Source of the DNA: Hymenobacter nivis
Lineage (GTDB): Bacteria > Bacteroidota > Bacteroidia > Cytophagales > Hymenobacteraceae
Length of the DNA: 64,000 nucleotides
Assembly (NCBI RefSeq): GCF_006439025.1
Contig: NZ_RCYZ01000008.1
Location: forward strand, 186,001-250,000
Reading direction: 5' to 3'
The position numbers were made by a program, and so were the translations under genes. Under the pieces are notes generated by a model. It was given only the letters and a program-made list of their open reading frames with translations. It was not told the origin of the DNA and did no database searches. Numbering within the stretch: the first letter of the stretch is position 1; every line of letters starts with the position of its first letter. Shown here piece after piece: positions 17,801-26,264 of the stretch.

Positions 17801-17896
17801 CAGGAAAAGGCTAAGCAAGCCATCGGCGCGGGCCTCAACAGCTTGTTTGGGGGCCGTAAAAAAACCGCTGCTCCGGCCGACACAGCGAAGAAATAG
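14873..17896 (+). CDS. AsmA family (AsmA/TamB-like) envelope protein
   Basis: 1007 aa from ATG 14873 (MRKILIGLGIVVVLLLAAVV); earlier in-frame codons to 14819 precede the promoter. One N-terminal membrane helix, residues 5-24, is followed by an AsmA N-terminal signature (VSVLHSFPDLTLDIKDLRV) and long beta-repeat-rich periplasmic domains with many FK-PD-P-VD-I segments. Near residue 940 comes a Thr/Gln/Lys-rich coiled tail. Family members are thought to be inner-membrane-anchored bridges for phospholipid traffic to the outer membrane. It stands alone on the plus strand. A DUF4382 lipoprotein follows after 113 bp. Confidence 0.85.
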   Translation: MRKILIGLGIVVVLLLAAVVAAPLLFKDKLRALADKQIAQRVRATVQYDPANIDVSVLHSFPDLTLDIKDLRVIGLDSFRRDTLAYLPGLRVGLDVMTVLKGQEIKINNVELDRPDISLRVLKSGLTNWDVMISDSAAAAKGQDTSQVRLAIKGWKMTDGHLRYEDLTLPFRMEARQVNHTGSGDFASNVFEMTSKTTAGRLDMTYGGVAYVTDKKLDADVTMNMDLNKNLYTFKDNKIKLNDFPFSFAGAIGLPNATDITYDVTFKALETDFKTLLSLVPGVYTDKFKNVETSGKVAFDGYYKGTQNALRMPGYGVNLAVTNGRFKYPDLPQEAKNINVKMVVDNPSGFTNNVKVNVSQFHLDLGPNPVDGNVTIDGLEPMKVDGRVKANVNLAEALKVYPVAGLNMRGQLAVDATGKGTYSKTQMPVVNAAIKMTNGYVKSNKFPAPIEDINLSGTVVNTTGQVNDTQINLPQFHMVLEGEPLDGRLTAHNINQPVFDANVKGTVDLTKITKIFPLEGMTVTGRVSGNIAAAGNMADVEAGRYQNVKASGTVQAKNVTYKSKDLPQGVNISSAAGTFNNNQIVLQNVNGTAGSSDFAANGTVSNYLGYLFTPGQALKGTMNVTSHNFNVNEFMVDPVSEKSTATGKGAPAKANGVVPIPKFFDLVLNSKVDNVTYDNLKLTNASGTVAVKNEVATLKNLTFNTLGATFGTNGSYNTQNLAHPKFDIGLNIKNLDFQNAFKAFNTVKALVPLASAVQGVFGTNFSVSGEMGEDMLPKLSSLSGKGLFDIVKASVLQSPVLSQISSLTSLPELKNLQVLNRIVNAEIVNGNFVVKPFDLAVGDVKMTIGGSNSLAGLLSYVTAINVPTGKLGNALSGKLTQLTGVQNIQGTDRVTLGLNIGGNVTSPVVKLTSGSLKDQGKTIVTNVVKTKLTDALLGLATKNRAKTDSTQKATATTQQNSQEQLNLEVQKKKLEAQEKAKQAIGAGLNSLFGGRKKTAAPADTAKK

Positions 17897-18009
17897 CCTT
17901 CTGAATGCTGTTTTTGGCAGCGTTTTTGTAAAACCCAAACTGAGTGGCCCGGCAATCAATGGATTGTCGGGCCGCATTATTTATTGCCCTCACCTACTTG
18001 TAATTGAAC

Positions 18010-18858
18010 ATGATAAAATATACTCTTTTCGGATTAGCTGGCACGGCGCTGCTAAGCTTGGGTAGCTGCTCGAAGTCTTCTTCGGACGACGCTGGGACCG
18101 ATTCGGCCAAACTGGAAGTGCGCCTGACGGATGCGCCCGGCAACTTCAGCGCCGTGGCGCTGGACGTGCGGCAGATTGAAGTGCACTTGAAAGAAGAAAA
18201 CGACCCCAACGGCTGGCAAACGCTGGCGTTCTCGCCCCAGGTGGTGAACGTGCTCGATTACGTGAACGGCAAGTCGGCCTTGCTGGTGAACACCGACTTC
18301 GCGCCCGGTGACTTGAAGGAAATCCGGCTCCTTTTGGGCCCCAACAGCTACGTGGTGGGCACCGACGGCCAGCAGTACGACCTGAAAACGCCCAGTGGCC
18401 AAACCTCGGGCGTAAAGCTGAAGCTGGACAAGGTCACGCTCAGGCAGCGCGAGACGTTTCAGTTGCTGCTCGACTTCGACGTGGCCAAGTCCATCGTGGA
18501 GCGGGGCAACTGGCGGGCCGGCAACGACAAAAAAGAGCGGTATCTGCTCAAGCCCGTCATCCGGCTAGTGGCCCAAGACCTCAAAGGCGGCCTGCGCGGC
18601 ACCGTGAACCCGGCCGTGGCCCGGCCGCAGGTGCTGGCCATTCGTTCTTCGGTTGTGGGGCCCGATACCGTGAGCACGTTTGCCGACGCTTCGGGCGCTT
18701 TCCAGCTGGGGGCCCTGCCCGCCGGCACGTACCAGGTGCAGTTCTTCCCCACCGTGGCGGCGCCGGCCGGCCAGCCGGCCTACAACAAGGTGGTGCGTGC
18801 TGGCGTGACGGTCACCAACGACCAGGTTACCGATTTGGGCGTCACCAAGTTAAATTAA
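18010..18858 (+). CDS. DUF4382 domain lipoprotein
   Basis: 282 aa from ATG 18010. The lipoprotein signal has lipobox LGSC and Cys20. Residues 35-180 form a DUF4382 domain (KLEVRLTDAPGNFSAVALDVRQIEVHL, then DLKEIRLLLG). This is followed by a carboxypeptidase-regulatory-like Ig fold from about residue 195 (GGLRGTVNPA, SGAFQLGALPAGTYQVQFFPT). It is probably exposed on the cell envelope; function unknown. A perfect hairpin terminator follows at 18887-18920. Confidence 0.88.
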   Translation: MIKYTLFGLAGTALLSLGSCSKSSSDDAGTDSAKLEVRLTDAPGNFSAVALDVRQIEVHLKEENDPNGWQTLAFSPQVVNVLDYVNGKSALLVNTDFAPGDLKEIRLLLGPNSYVVGTDGQQYDLKTPSGQTSGVKLKLDKVTLRQRETFQLLLDFDVAKSIVERGNWRAGNDKKERYLLKPVIRLVAQDLKGGLRGTVNPAVARPQVLAIRSSVVGPDTVSTFADASGAFQLGALPAGTYQVQFFPTVAAPAGQPAYNKVVRAGVTVTNDQVTDLGVTKLN

Positions 18859-18886
18859 ACCGCTGTTTGTCTGTTGTATAAATGTA

Positions 18887-18920
18887 AAACGGCCACTTCT
18901 CGCTAGAGAAGTGGCCGTTT
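18887..18920. terminator. Hairpin terminator after the DUF4382 gene
   Basis: Perfect 15-bp stem (18887-18901 / 18906-18920), four-base loop, T-run at the 3' edge. It lies between two convergent genes and may serve both. Confidence 0.8.
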
Positions 18921-18943
18921 GCGTTGCGAGCCGTGCGGGGGCC

Positions 18944-19546
18944 CTACGCCAGCTTTTGCACCAGGGCCAGCAGCTCGTGCTGGGTGGTGCGGGTGGCGTC
19001 CTGGGCGTACCAGCCGTGGAGCTGGGCGGCCAACTCGGCGAAGGGCGTTTGGCTGGCTTTTAAGTCCTGGAACAACGTTTGGGCCGGGGCCGGGCGGGGG
19101 CCCCACACAGCGGCTTCGGTCAGCGCGTCGGCGTGGAGCACGACGGTCATCGGGATGGCACGGCCGCCGTTGGTGAGGTAGCGGTCGATGAGGTCGGGGT
19201 GGGCGTCGCGCAGGAAATAGCGGGTAGTAAGGCGGCCGCCGCTGGCCTGCGCCACGGCTTCGATGACGGGCACAATTTGGGCCGCGTCGCCGCACCAGCC
19301 TTCGGTGATGACCACCCACACGTATGGCTGGGCAAGGCGTTGCAGCGCTGCTTGCAGCTCGGGCAGCACGGCCACCGTGGGGGCCAGCGCGTTCATGCGG
19401 GCTTCGCCTTCCTGGTAATAAGGCCGCATTTTGGCCAGCTGCGGGTCGGGGGCCTGGGCCAGTACGTCGGTGATGTGCTGGCGGTAGGCGGCATATGTGA
19501 GGCCGGTGGCCAGTTGGTCGGCGGTGAGAACGGGAGCGGTAGGCAT
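18944..19546 (-). CDS. Thioredoxin family protein (WCGD type)
   Basis: 200 aa from ATG 19546 (MPTAPVLTADQL). The thioredoxin-fold core is VWVVITEGWCGDAAQIVPVIEAVA, in which the canonical CxxC is replaced by CGDA, so only the first Cys remains. The cis-Pro region is AIPMTVVLHADAL. No signal peptide is visible, so it is cytoplasmic. Such single-Cys members are common in Bacteroidota and their redox partner is unknown. The TAG stop is fused to GGCCCCC. Confidence 0.88.
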   Translation of the reverse strand: MPTAPVLTADQLATGLTYAAYRQHITDVLAQAPDPQLAKMRPYYQEGEARMNALAPTVAVLPELQAALQRLAQPYVWVVITEGWCGDAAQIVPVIEAVAQASGGRLTTRYFLRDAHPDLIDRYLTNGGRAIPMTVVLHADALTEAAVWGPRPAPAQTLFQDLKASQTPFAELAAQLHGWYAQDATRTTQHELLALVQKLA

Positions 19547-19621
19547 TGGGTTGGGTAAGTCGTGGGGCCCTATAACAACCAACCCGCCGACTGTTCTAGC
19601 GTTTCACCGCGGGGCCCCTGC

Positions 19622-21178
19622 TTACCGCACGCCGCCGCCCAGGGCGCGGTACAGGGCCACGGCTTGCAGCAACTGGGTGCGGCGCAGCTCGGCCAGGCTC
19701 AGTTCGGCGTCGAGCACGCTGCGCTGGGCCGTAATTATCTCCAGGTACGTGGCGTAGCCGGTGTATTGCAGCAGGGAAGCGGTTTCAACGGCGCGGCGCA
19801 GCACGACTACTTCCTGGCGGCGCAGCACCACGGCACTGTCGTAGTTGGCCACGCCGCGCAGGCTGTTGGTGACCTCGCGCACGCTGGTTTGCAGGATTTT
19901 CTGATAGGCAAAGTAGGCTTCGAGGCTGGCCGCCGTGGCGCGGTTGCGCTGGGCGCGCAGGGCGCGGCGGTTGAGGATGGGCGCGCTGAGGCCGCCCAAA
20001 ATACCCGCCACTATCGAGCTGGGCTCAAACAGAAGCGACGACCGAAAGGCATTGACCCCGGCGTAGGGCGTGAGGGTGAGGGCCGGCAAAAACGCGGCCC
20101 GGGCTGCGTCGAGGTCGGCCCCGTTGGCGGCCAGGGTCAGCTCGGCCTGGCGCACGTCGGGGCGGCGCAGCACCAGGCGGGCGGGCATGCCGGCCAATAG
20201 GCGGGCGGGCACCTGCACCTCGGCCAATTCGGCGGGCCGCGCAATGCGGCCCGGGTAGCGGCCCAGCAGCTGGTTGAGCTGGTTTTCGGTTTCGACGACG
20301 CGCTGCCGGTTTTCGAAGACCAGGCTGCGGGTGCGCAGCAACTGCGCCTGAAACTGTTGCACAGCCAGCTCGGTGGCGCGGCCGGCCAGCTTCTGCACCT
20401 TGGTAATCTCGAAGGCCCGCTCTTGTAGCACGAGGTTGCGCTGCAAGGTAGCTAGCTGGTTATCAAGCGTCAGCAGCTCGTAGTAATTGTTGGCTACCTC
20501 CGCCACAATACCCGTAACTACGAGCTGCCGGCCCTGCTCCGAGGCCAGCAGGCGGCCCTGGGCGGCGTTGCGCAAGCTGCGCAAGCGGCCCCACAGGTCC
20601 ACTTCCCAGGTGCTGCGCAGGCCCAGGAAATAGTCGGGCGTGACAGAGGTGGGCACCCGTTGGTTGCCGTCGATATTCTGCGACAAGTTGGTATCGTAGT
20701 TGCCCACCCCGGTCATGGTGTAGCGCCCGTAGCGGTCGTAGCCCGCCGAGCCCGTGGCGTTGACGCTGGGCAGCAAGGCGGCGCGGCGCTCCAGCACGTT
20801 GGCGCGGGCCTGCTCTACGCGCTGGCTGGCCTGGCGCAGGTCTAGGTTTTGCTGCAAGGCCGTGTCGATGAGGCCGATGAGCGTGCGGTCGGCAAAGAAT
20901 TTTTGCCACGGCAGGTCGCCGATGCTGGTGCTGTCGCCCGCGGCGGGGTAGCCGTAGGTGCCGGGCAGTGGGGTGGCGGCGGGGTAGTTGCGGGGGGCGG
21001 TGGTTTGGCAGGCGCCCAGGGCCAATAGCAGCACGCTGGTCGCGGCGGCAAAAGCTCGCCGGGCGTGGGGCCCTACCCCCGGCTTTTCTCCGCTTAGCGC
21101 GCGCAACCCTGCGGGGGAGGGGAGCCGGGCGGCTTTTTGGTTGCTGGAAAAAGAAGAGAAAAGCCTTGCTAAAAACAT
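19622..21178 (-). CDS. RND efflux outer-membrane factor (NodT/OprM-type TolC lipoprotein)
   Basis: 518 aa from ATG 21178; a TTG at 21199 is also in frame. The OEP architecture is duplicated: WWQxFFxD-like DLPWQKFFADRTLIGLIDTAL, then LDLRQASQRVEQARA, YFLGLRSTWEVDLWGRLR, and the second half LVLRRPDVRQAELTLAA. The lipobox LALGAC lies unusually far in, about 50 residues after the ATG. The intervening residues overlap repeat-like G/C-rich DNA, so the original start may have been displaced. It forms the outer-membrane channel for the RND pump encoded just upstream. Confidence 0.92.
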   Translation of the reverse strand: MFLARLFSSFSSNQKAARLPSPAGLRALSGEKPGVGPHARRAFAAATSVLLLALGACQTTAPRNYPAATPLPGTYGYPAAGDSTSIGDLPWQKFFADRTLIGLIDTALQQNLDLRQASQRVEQARANVLERRAALLPSVNATGSAGYDRYGRYTMTGVGNYDTNLSQNIDGNQRVPTSVTPDYFLGLRSTWEVDLWGRLRSLRNAAQGRLLASEQGRQLVVTGIVAEVANNYYELLTLDNQLATLQRNLVLQERAFEITKVQKLAGRATELAVQQFQAQLLRTRSLVFENRQRVVETENQLNQLLGRYPGRIARPAELAEVQVPARLLAGMPARLVLRRPDVRQAELTLAANGADLDAARAAFLPALTLTPYAGVNAFRSSLLFEPSSIVAGILGGLSAPILNRRALRAQRNRATAASLEAYFAYQKILQTSVREVTNSLRGVANYDSAVVLRRQEVVVLRRAVETASLLQYTGYATYLEIITAQRSVLDAELSLAELRRTQLLQAVALYRALGGGVR

Positions 21179-21247
21179 CAGTATGTAAGTCAAATTCAAT
21201 AATTGTCAGGCCTCTTCCCCCGCAAAGGAGGGAGTAGGGGCCCAAAG
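21067..21247. repeat. Degenerate inverted repeat pair overlapping the 5' end of the efflux outer-membrane gene
   Basis: Two related G/C-rich blocks in opposite orientation (about 21067-21126 and 21210-21247). Both share GGGGCCC followed by a TACCCCC/TACTCCC-like run, a CTTTT/CCTTT tract and GCGGGGGA. The first block is inside the open frame of the outer-membrane factor. Similarity is imperfect and judged by eye. Confidence 0.4.
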
Positions 21248-21272
21248 GGTGGGGCCCCCGGGGCCGCCACGC

Positions 21273-24200
21273 CTAGGCGTGCGCCGCCTCCGCTTCTTCC
21301 TCCACGGCTTCGGTCACCGGCTCTTCCTTCTTCTCCACCTTTATCATGCCCGCGAAAATGACGTAGAGCCCCGGCACCAGCAGCAGGCCGAAGGTGGTGC
21401 CCAGCAGCATGCCGCCCGCCGCCGCCGTGCCGATGCTGCGGTTGCCCAGGGCCCCCGCGCCGTCGGCCACTACCAGCGGCATCAAACCCAGGATGAAGGC
21501 GAACGAGGTCATTAGAATGGGCCGCAGGCGCGAGAGCGTACCCTCGATAACAGCATCGAAAACGGAGGCCCCGGCTCGCCGCCGCTGCTCGGCCACCTCA
21601 ATGACCAAGATGGCGTTTTTGCCCAGCAACCCGATGAGCATCACCAGCGCCACTTGGGCGTAGATGTTGTTTTCGAGGCCCAGTATTTTTAGGAATAAAA
21701 ACGCCCCGAAAATGCCCGTGGGCAAGCTCAGCAGCACCGGCAGCGGCAGCAAAAAGCTCTCGTACTGGGCCGCCAAAATGAGGTAGACGAACACGATAAC
21801 CAGCGCAAAAATGTATATCGCCTGGTCGCCCGACAGCACTTGCTCGCGGGTCATGCCGCTCCACTCAAACGTAAAGCCCTTGGGCAGTACCTTCTTAGCA
21901 GTTTCCTCAACGGACTTAATGACGTCGCCGGTGCTGTGGCCGGGCGCGTTTTCGCTGCTCACCATGGCCGAGGTATACATGTTGTAGCGCGTGAGCTGGT
22001 CGGGGCCGTACACGCGCTCGAGGCGCACGAAGGTGGAGTAGGGCACGAGCTCGCCGCGGTTGTTCTTGACGTACAGCTTAAGTAGGTCGTCGGGGTTGGT
22101 GCGGTACTCGGGGCTGGCCTGCACCATCACCTTATAGAGCTGCCCGAAGCGGATGAAGTTGGAGGCGTAGTAGCTGCCAATCAGCGTTTGCAGGGTGCTC
22201 ATGGCCTGGTCCACGGTCACGCCTTTTTTGGCGGCCTGCTCCTGGTCCACATGGATGAGGTACTGCGGAAAGCTGGCGTCGTAGTTGGTGAAAGCCGAGC
22301 CCACGGCGGGCGTTTTCTCAAGGGCCGTGATAAAGTCTTTGGTGACGTCGGCGGTGCGCTGCAAGTTGCCGGTGCCCGACTTGTCGAGCACGCGCAGCTC
22401 GACGCCGCTGGCGTTGCCAAAGCCCGGCACGGCGGGCGGCGGGAAGAATTCGATGGTGGCATCAGAAATGCCTTTCGTCTTTTCGCGCAGCTCCGTAATC
22501 AGCTCATCCACCGATTGCTCGCGGCCTTCCCAAGCGGCCAGGTTTATCATGCCCATGCCGTAGGTCGAGCCCGCCACGTCGTTGAGCAGGCTGTAGCCGG
22601 CCAGCGTCGAAACTGATTCCACGGGCTTGAGCTTGGCCGCCACCTTCTGAATTTCATCGAGTACTTCCTCGGTGCGCTCCACGGTGGCGCCGGCGGGCGT
22701 GGTCACGTTCACGTAAATCATGCCCTGGTCTTCGGTCGGAATGAAGCCGGCGGGCAGAATCTGGCTCGTGCCATACGCCAGCCCAATGAACACCAGCAGG
22801 GCCCCTAGGGTAATGACGCGGCGGTTCGCCACCACGCTCAGCACCTTCTTGTAGCCGTTGGCCAGGTTGTCGTAGCGGGCATTAAACCAGTTGAAAAACC
22901 GGGCCATCAGCCCTGGGTTCTCGTTGTGCTCCACCGGCTTGAGCAGCAGTGAGCACAAGGCCGGCGTCAAGGTCAGGGCATTGATAGCCGAAATCAAAAT
23001 AGCCGACGCCAGCGTGAGCGAAAACTGCCGGTAGAACACGCCCACCGGCCCACTCAGGAACGACGTGGGCACGAATACCGCCGTCATTACCAAGGTAATA
23101 GCCACGATAGCGCCGCTAATTTCGTGCATGGCCGCGAACGTGGCCTCCCGAGGCGCCAAGTGCTCGTTGTGCATTTTGGCATGCACCGCCTCGACCACCA
23201 CAATGGCATCATCGACCACGATACCGATGGCGAGCACCAAGGCAAAGAGCGTCAGCAAGTTGATACTGAAGCCCAAAAGGCTCATAATGAACAGCGTGCC
23301 GATGAGCGCCACCGGTACCGCCAGCGCCGGGATGAGCGTGGAGCGGAAGTCCTGCAAAAACAGGAACACCACGATGAACACCAGAATAAAGGCCTCCACC
23401 AGCGTTTTGAGTACCTCGTGGATACTGGCGTCGAGGAAGCGCGACACGTCGTAGGCGATGCTGTAAGTCATGCCAGGCGGGAAGCTGGTGGCTTTTAGCT
23501 CGGCCATGCGCGCCTTTACGCCCGCGATAACCTCGCTGGCGTTGGAGCCGGGGCGCTGCTTGAGCATGATGGCCGCCGAGGGCCGCCCGTCTTCCTTCGA
23601 CACCATGCCGTAGGTGAGCGAGCCAAATTCAATGTCGGCTACCTGCTTGAGCTTCAGCACCGAGCCATCGGGGTTGGCCCGCAGCACGATGTTGCGGTAC
23701 TGCTCGGGCTCGAACATTTTACCAGTGTAGCGCAGCACGTATTGCAGGTCGTTGGCCTTGCGGCCCGAGCTTTCGCCCGATTTGCCGGGGGCGGCCTCCA
23801 CGTTTTCGGCCCGGATGGCGGCCACCACGTCCTCGGTGCCCACGTTGTAGGCAGCCATGCGGTCGGGTTTCAGCCACACGCGCATCGAGTATTCGCGGGC
23901 GCCCATAATCTCAGCTAGGCCCACGCCGTTGATGCGCTTGAGCTCCTGCAAGATGTTGATATCAGCGAAGTTATAAATAAACTTCTCGCCCGCCGCCTTG
24001 TCAGTGCTCGTGATGTTGAGGTAGAGCAGCATGGAGTTTACCTCCTTTTCGGCCGTCACGCCGGCCTTAATTACCTCCTCAGGCAGCTCGTCAATTACGG
24101 TTTGCACGCGGCCCTGCACGGCCACGGCCGCCAGGTCGGGGTCGGTGCCCACCTGAAAAAACACCTCGATGAGCGTGGTGCCGTCGTTGCTGTTTACCGA

Positions 24201-24437
24201 CGTCATCGACGTCATGCCCGGCACACCGTTGATGGCGCGCTCCAGCGGTGTGGCTACGGCCTTGGCGCACACCTCGGCGTTGGCACCCGTGTAGTGCGCC
24301 GTCACGGTCACGGAGGGCGGCACGATGTCGGGAAACTGCGTGATGGGCAGCTGAAACAGCGCCAGCCCGCCCAGCAAGGTTATCAGCAAGGAGATAACCA
24401 GCGAGAGGACCGGGCGGCGAATGAATATATCGAACAT
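21273..24437 (-). CDS. RND efflux permease (HAE1/AcrB family)
   Basis: 1054 aa, full AcrB length. N-terminal FIRRPVLSLVISLLITLLGGLALFQLPITQFPDI and twelve membrane segments around two large periplasmic loops. Other landmarks are GTDPDLAAVAVQGRV, the TM4 proton-relay acidic pair in LVLAIGIVVDDAIVVVEAV, and the C-terminal GxxGKNAILVIEVAEQ in TM11. It ends with an acidic Glu-rich tail. It exports hydrophobic or amphiphilic compounds by proton antiport, together with the flanking adaptor and outer-membrane factor. A 99-bp palindromic element fills nearly the whole gap to the adaptor gene. Confidence 0.97.
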   Translation of the reverse strand: MFDIFIRRPVLSLVISLLITLLGGLALFQLPITQFPDIVPPSVTVTAHYTGANAEVCAKAVATPLERAINGVPGMTSMTSVNSNDGTTLIEVFFQVGTDPDLAAVAVQGRVQTVIDELPEEVIKAGVTAEKEVNSMLLYLNITSTDKAAGEKFIYNFADINILQELKRINGVGLAEIMGAREYSMRVWLKPDRMAAYNVGTEDVVAAIRAENVEAAPGKSGESSGRKANDLQYVLRYTGKMFEPEQYRNIVLRANPDGSVLKLKQVADIEFGSLTYGMVSKEDGRPSAAIMLKQRPGSNASEVIAGVKARMAELKATSFPPGMTYSIAYDVSRFLDASIHEVLKTLVEAFILVFIVVFLFLQDFRSTLIPALAVPVALIGTLFIMSLLGFSINLLTLFALVLAIGIVVDDAIVVVEAVHAKMHNEHLAPREATFAAMHEISGAIVAITLVMTAVFVPTSFLSGPVGVFYRQFSLTLASAILISAINALTLTPALCSLLLKPVEHNENPGLMARFFNWFNARYDNLANGYKKVLSVVANRRVITLGALLVFIGLAYGTSQILPAGFIPTEDQGMIYVNVTTPAGATVERTEEVLDEIQKVAAKLKPVESVSTLAGYSLLNDVAGSTYGMGMINLAAWEGREQSVDELITELREKTKGISDATIEFFPPPAVPGFGNASGVELRVLDKSGTGNLQRTADVTKDFITALEKTPAVGSAFTNYDASFPQYLIHVDQEQAAKKGVTVDQAMSTLQTLIGSYYASNFIRFGQLYKVMVQASPEYRTNPDDLLKLYVKNNRGELVPYSTFVRLERVYGPDQLTRYNMYTSAMVSSENAPGHSTGDVIKSVEETAKKVLPKGFTFEWSGMTREQVLSGDQAIYIFALVIVFVYLILAAQYESFLLPLPVLLSLPTGIFGAFLFLKILGLENNIYAQVALVMLIGLLGKNAILVIEVAEQRRRAGASVFDAVIEGTLSRLRPILMTSFAFILGLMPLVVADGAGALGNRSIGTAAAGGMLLGTTFGLLLVPGLYVIFAGMIKVEKKEEPVTEAVEEEAEAAHA

Positions 24438-24444
24438 AGGGTAG

Positions 24445-24543
24445 GTTGCGCGGACTTTGCAGTCCGCGTTTTATAGCATTTGAGAGCAGCTAACAGACTC
24501 GTAGACTTGACGTTGGATTTGTGGACTACAAAGCCCGCGCAAC
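24445..24543. repeat. Palindromic element of the GGACT/AGTCC hairpin class
   Basis: Left end 24445-24468 and right end 24521-24543 are inverted copies with about 3 mismatches. The left end itself folds as GCGGACT-TTGC-AGTCCGC. It fills the adaptor-permease gap (24438-24548). Same class as 37240-37334 and 40666-40775. Confidence 0.75.
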
Positions 24544-24548
24544 AGGGA

Positions 24549-25721
24549 CTAGTGCACTTTTGCCACGGCTGGGGCCTCGGTTTGTTGGGGCACTTCAGCT
24601 TTGCGGGGCACCACTTTCATCCCGTCTTTCATCTGCTGCGTGCCTTCGTACACCACGCGCTCGCCGCGCTTCAGGCCGCTTTTTACCACGTAGTCGTCGC
24701 CAGTACGGGTACCGGGTATAAAGCTGCGGGTGTGAGCAACATTATTGCTGTCAAGCACATAGACGTAGCTCTTGTCCTGAATCTCAAACACGGCCTTTTG
24801 GGGCACCAGCAGCGCGTCATTTACCACGTTGGTGAGGCGCACGCGGCCGGTAGCGCCGTGCTTGAGCAGGTGCTGCGGGTTGTCGAAGCGGGCGCGGAAG
24901 GCGATGGAGCCGGTGTTTTCGTCAATCTCGCCCTCCGAGGTCTCGATGTAGCCGGGGTAGGGGTAGCGGCTGCCATCGGCCAGCACCAGCGCGATGGTGT
25001 CGGAGCGGCTCTGGTCGGGGTGCTCCTGGCGCAACCGGGTAAGCTCTAGGTACTCGTTTTCAGGCACTTCAAAGTAGACGAGCACCTGGCTCAGGTCCGA
25101 TACGGTGGTGAGCAGCGTGGTGTCTTCAATAAGGCTACCCACTTTGAGCGGAATGCGGTTGATAATGCCGTCAAAAGGGGCGCGCACCAGGGTGTAGTTG
25201 AGGTTGAGGCGGGCGGTGGCTTGGCGGGCGCGGGCCTCGGCCACGTGCGATTGCGCGGTGCGTAGGTTGGCCAGCGCTAAATCGGTTTCAGTTTTGGCGA
25301 TGATGTTTTTGCCCACCAGTAGCTGCACGCGCCCTAGCTGCACCCGTGCCGAGGCTACCTCGGCTTCGGCGCTGGTTTCAGCGGCTCTGGCGCTGGCCAG
25401 TTGGTTTTGGTATTCGCTGGGGTTGATTTGAAACAGGGCCTGGCCCTTCTTCACAAACTTGCCCTCATCCACAAAAATATGGTCGAGGAAGCCGCGCACT
25501 TTGGCCCGTACCTCCACGTTGCGCTCGGCTTGAATGTCGGCCACGTGCTCGTGGTAGAGGCGCTGATCGGTGGTGCGCAGGGCCACCACCGGTACCTGGG
25601 GGGCCGCGTCGGCCTTGGCGGTTTCGGCCTGGCCCTTGCCGCAGCCGCTTAGCAGCAGCCCGCCAGCCGCGGCTGCCAGGGCAAAAGGACGAAGGAGCAC
25701 GCGGCGAAATAAGGAATTCAT
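24549..25721 (-). CDS. RND efflux periplasmic adaptor (membrane fusion protein, AcrA type)
   Basis: 390 aa from ATG 25721 (MNSLFRRVLLRPF). Lipoprotein signal with LLLSGC, Cys27. Domains in order: barrel-sandwich N-half (QAERNVEVRAKVRGFLDHIFVDEGKFVKKGQALFQIN), an alpha-hairpin (about 110-185), barrel-sandwich C-half (RAPFDGIINRIPLKVGSLI), a beta-barrel and a membrane-proximal domain. It links the permease to the outer-membrane factor. It is the first pump component in the operon, 39 bp after a small membrane protein. Confidence 0.95.
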   Translation of the reverse strand: MNSLFRRVLLRPFALAAAAGGLLLSGCGKGQAETAKADAAPQVPVVALRTTDQRLYHEHVADIQAERNVEVRAKVRGFLDHIFVDEGKFVKKGQALFQINPSEYQNQLASARAAETSAEAEVASARVQLGRVQLLVGKNIIAKTETDLALANLRTAQSHVAEARARQATARLNLNYTLVRAPFDGIINRIPLKVGSLIEDTTLLTTVSDLSQVLVYFEVPENEYLELTRLRQEHPDQSRSDTIALVLADGSRYPYPGYIETSEGEIDENTGSIAFRARFDNPQHLLKHGATGRVRLTNVVNDALLVPQKAVFEIQDKSYVYVLDSNNVAHTRSFIPGTRTGDDYVVKSGLKRGERVVYEGTQQMKDGMKVVPRKAEVPQQTEAPAVAKVH

Positions 25722-25760
25722 ATGAAAAGAAAAATGAGCAAGCAAAAAGTCCCAGGCGGG

Positions 25761-26024
25761 CTACTGAGCCGAGGCGGTAGTTAGGGCCCTGGGTAGTACG
25801 GGCCGCAGGGCCAGCAGGCTGTCTTGGCGCTGGTGTTCGGACTGGCAGCGGGCCAGCATGCGCTGGGTGAGGCGCAAGTCGGCTTCGGTTTCCTGGAGGT
25901 CCTCGTAGTCGGCCGTGGCCGGGGCACGGCTGTACAGCAGGAAGCCATTGAGGACCAGCGATAACACCAGGGCCCCCGCCAGCAGCAACGCCAGGAAATT
26001 TAACGACCGAAATGGATTGGACAT
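25761..26024 (-). CDS. Small single-pass membrane protein in the RND efflux operon
   Basis: 87 aa from ATG 26024 (MSNPFRSLNF). One membrane helix at about residues 9-28 (LALLLAGALVLSLVLNGFLLY) is followed by a short hydrophilic helical tail rich in Glu, Arg and Gln, predicted coiled coil (DYEDLQETEADLRLTQRMLARCQ). I do not recognise a family. Its place between the histidine kinase and the adaptor suggests an accessory role in the pump or in signalling, which is inference. The frame is open upstream to 26183, but that part runs through the palindromic element. Confidence 0.7.
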   Translation of the reverse strand: MSNPFRSLNFLALLLAGALVLSLVLNGFLLYSRAPATADYEDLQETEADLRLTQRMLARCQSEHQRQDSLLALRPVLPRALTTASAQ

Positions 26025-26145
26025 GGGCAAGCGGGGCAGTGTCAACTGCCACAAAGGACCCCCCGCGACATTAAAACGGTATGAGAACCGTATTAGAAAA
26101 GATGAAAATGGAGTGAATGCCGGCTCGGCGCTCGGGTAGCCAAAT

Positions 26146-26238
26146 GTCATGCAGACCGCGGGGAAGCAGCCCGCTCGCAGCAATAATCAATGCCGTTGCA
26201 ACGACGCAAGCGAGCTGCTTCCCCGCGGTCTGCATGAC
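26146..26238. repeat. REP-doublet-like palindromic element
   Basis: Perfect 25-base arms (26146-26170 / 26214-26238), each starting GTCATGCAGAC, with TGC/GCA feet. It lies between the histidine-kinase gene and the small membrane-protein gene of the same operon. Confidence 0.85.
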
Positions 26239-26264
26239 GGGCTCTTTGCCGCTATTTCTTTCCC

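Noticed and set aside
26083..26183. N-terminal extension of the 87-aa efflux-operon protein
   Set aside because: The extra codons read through the palindromic element and its flank; the ATG at 26024 precedes the membrane helix properly.
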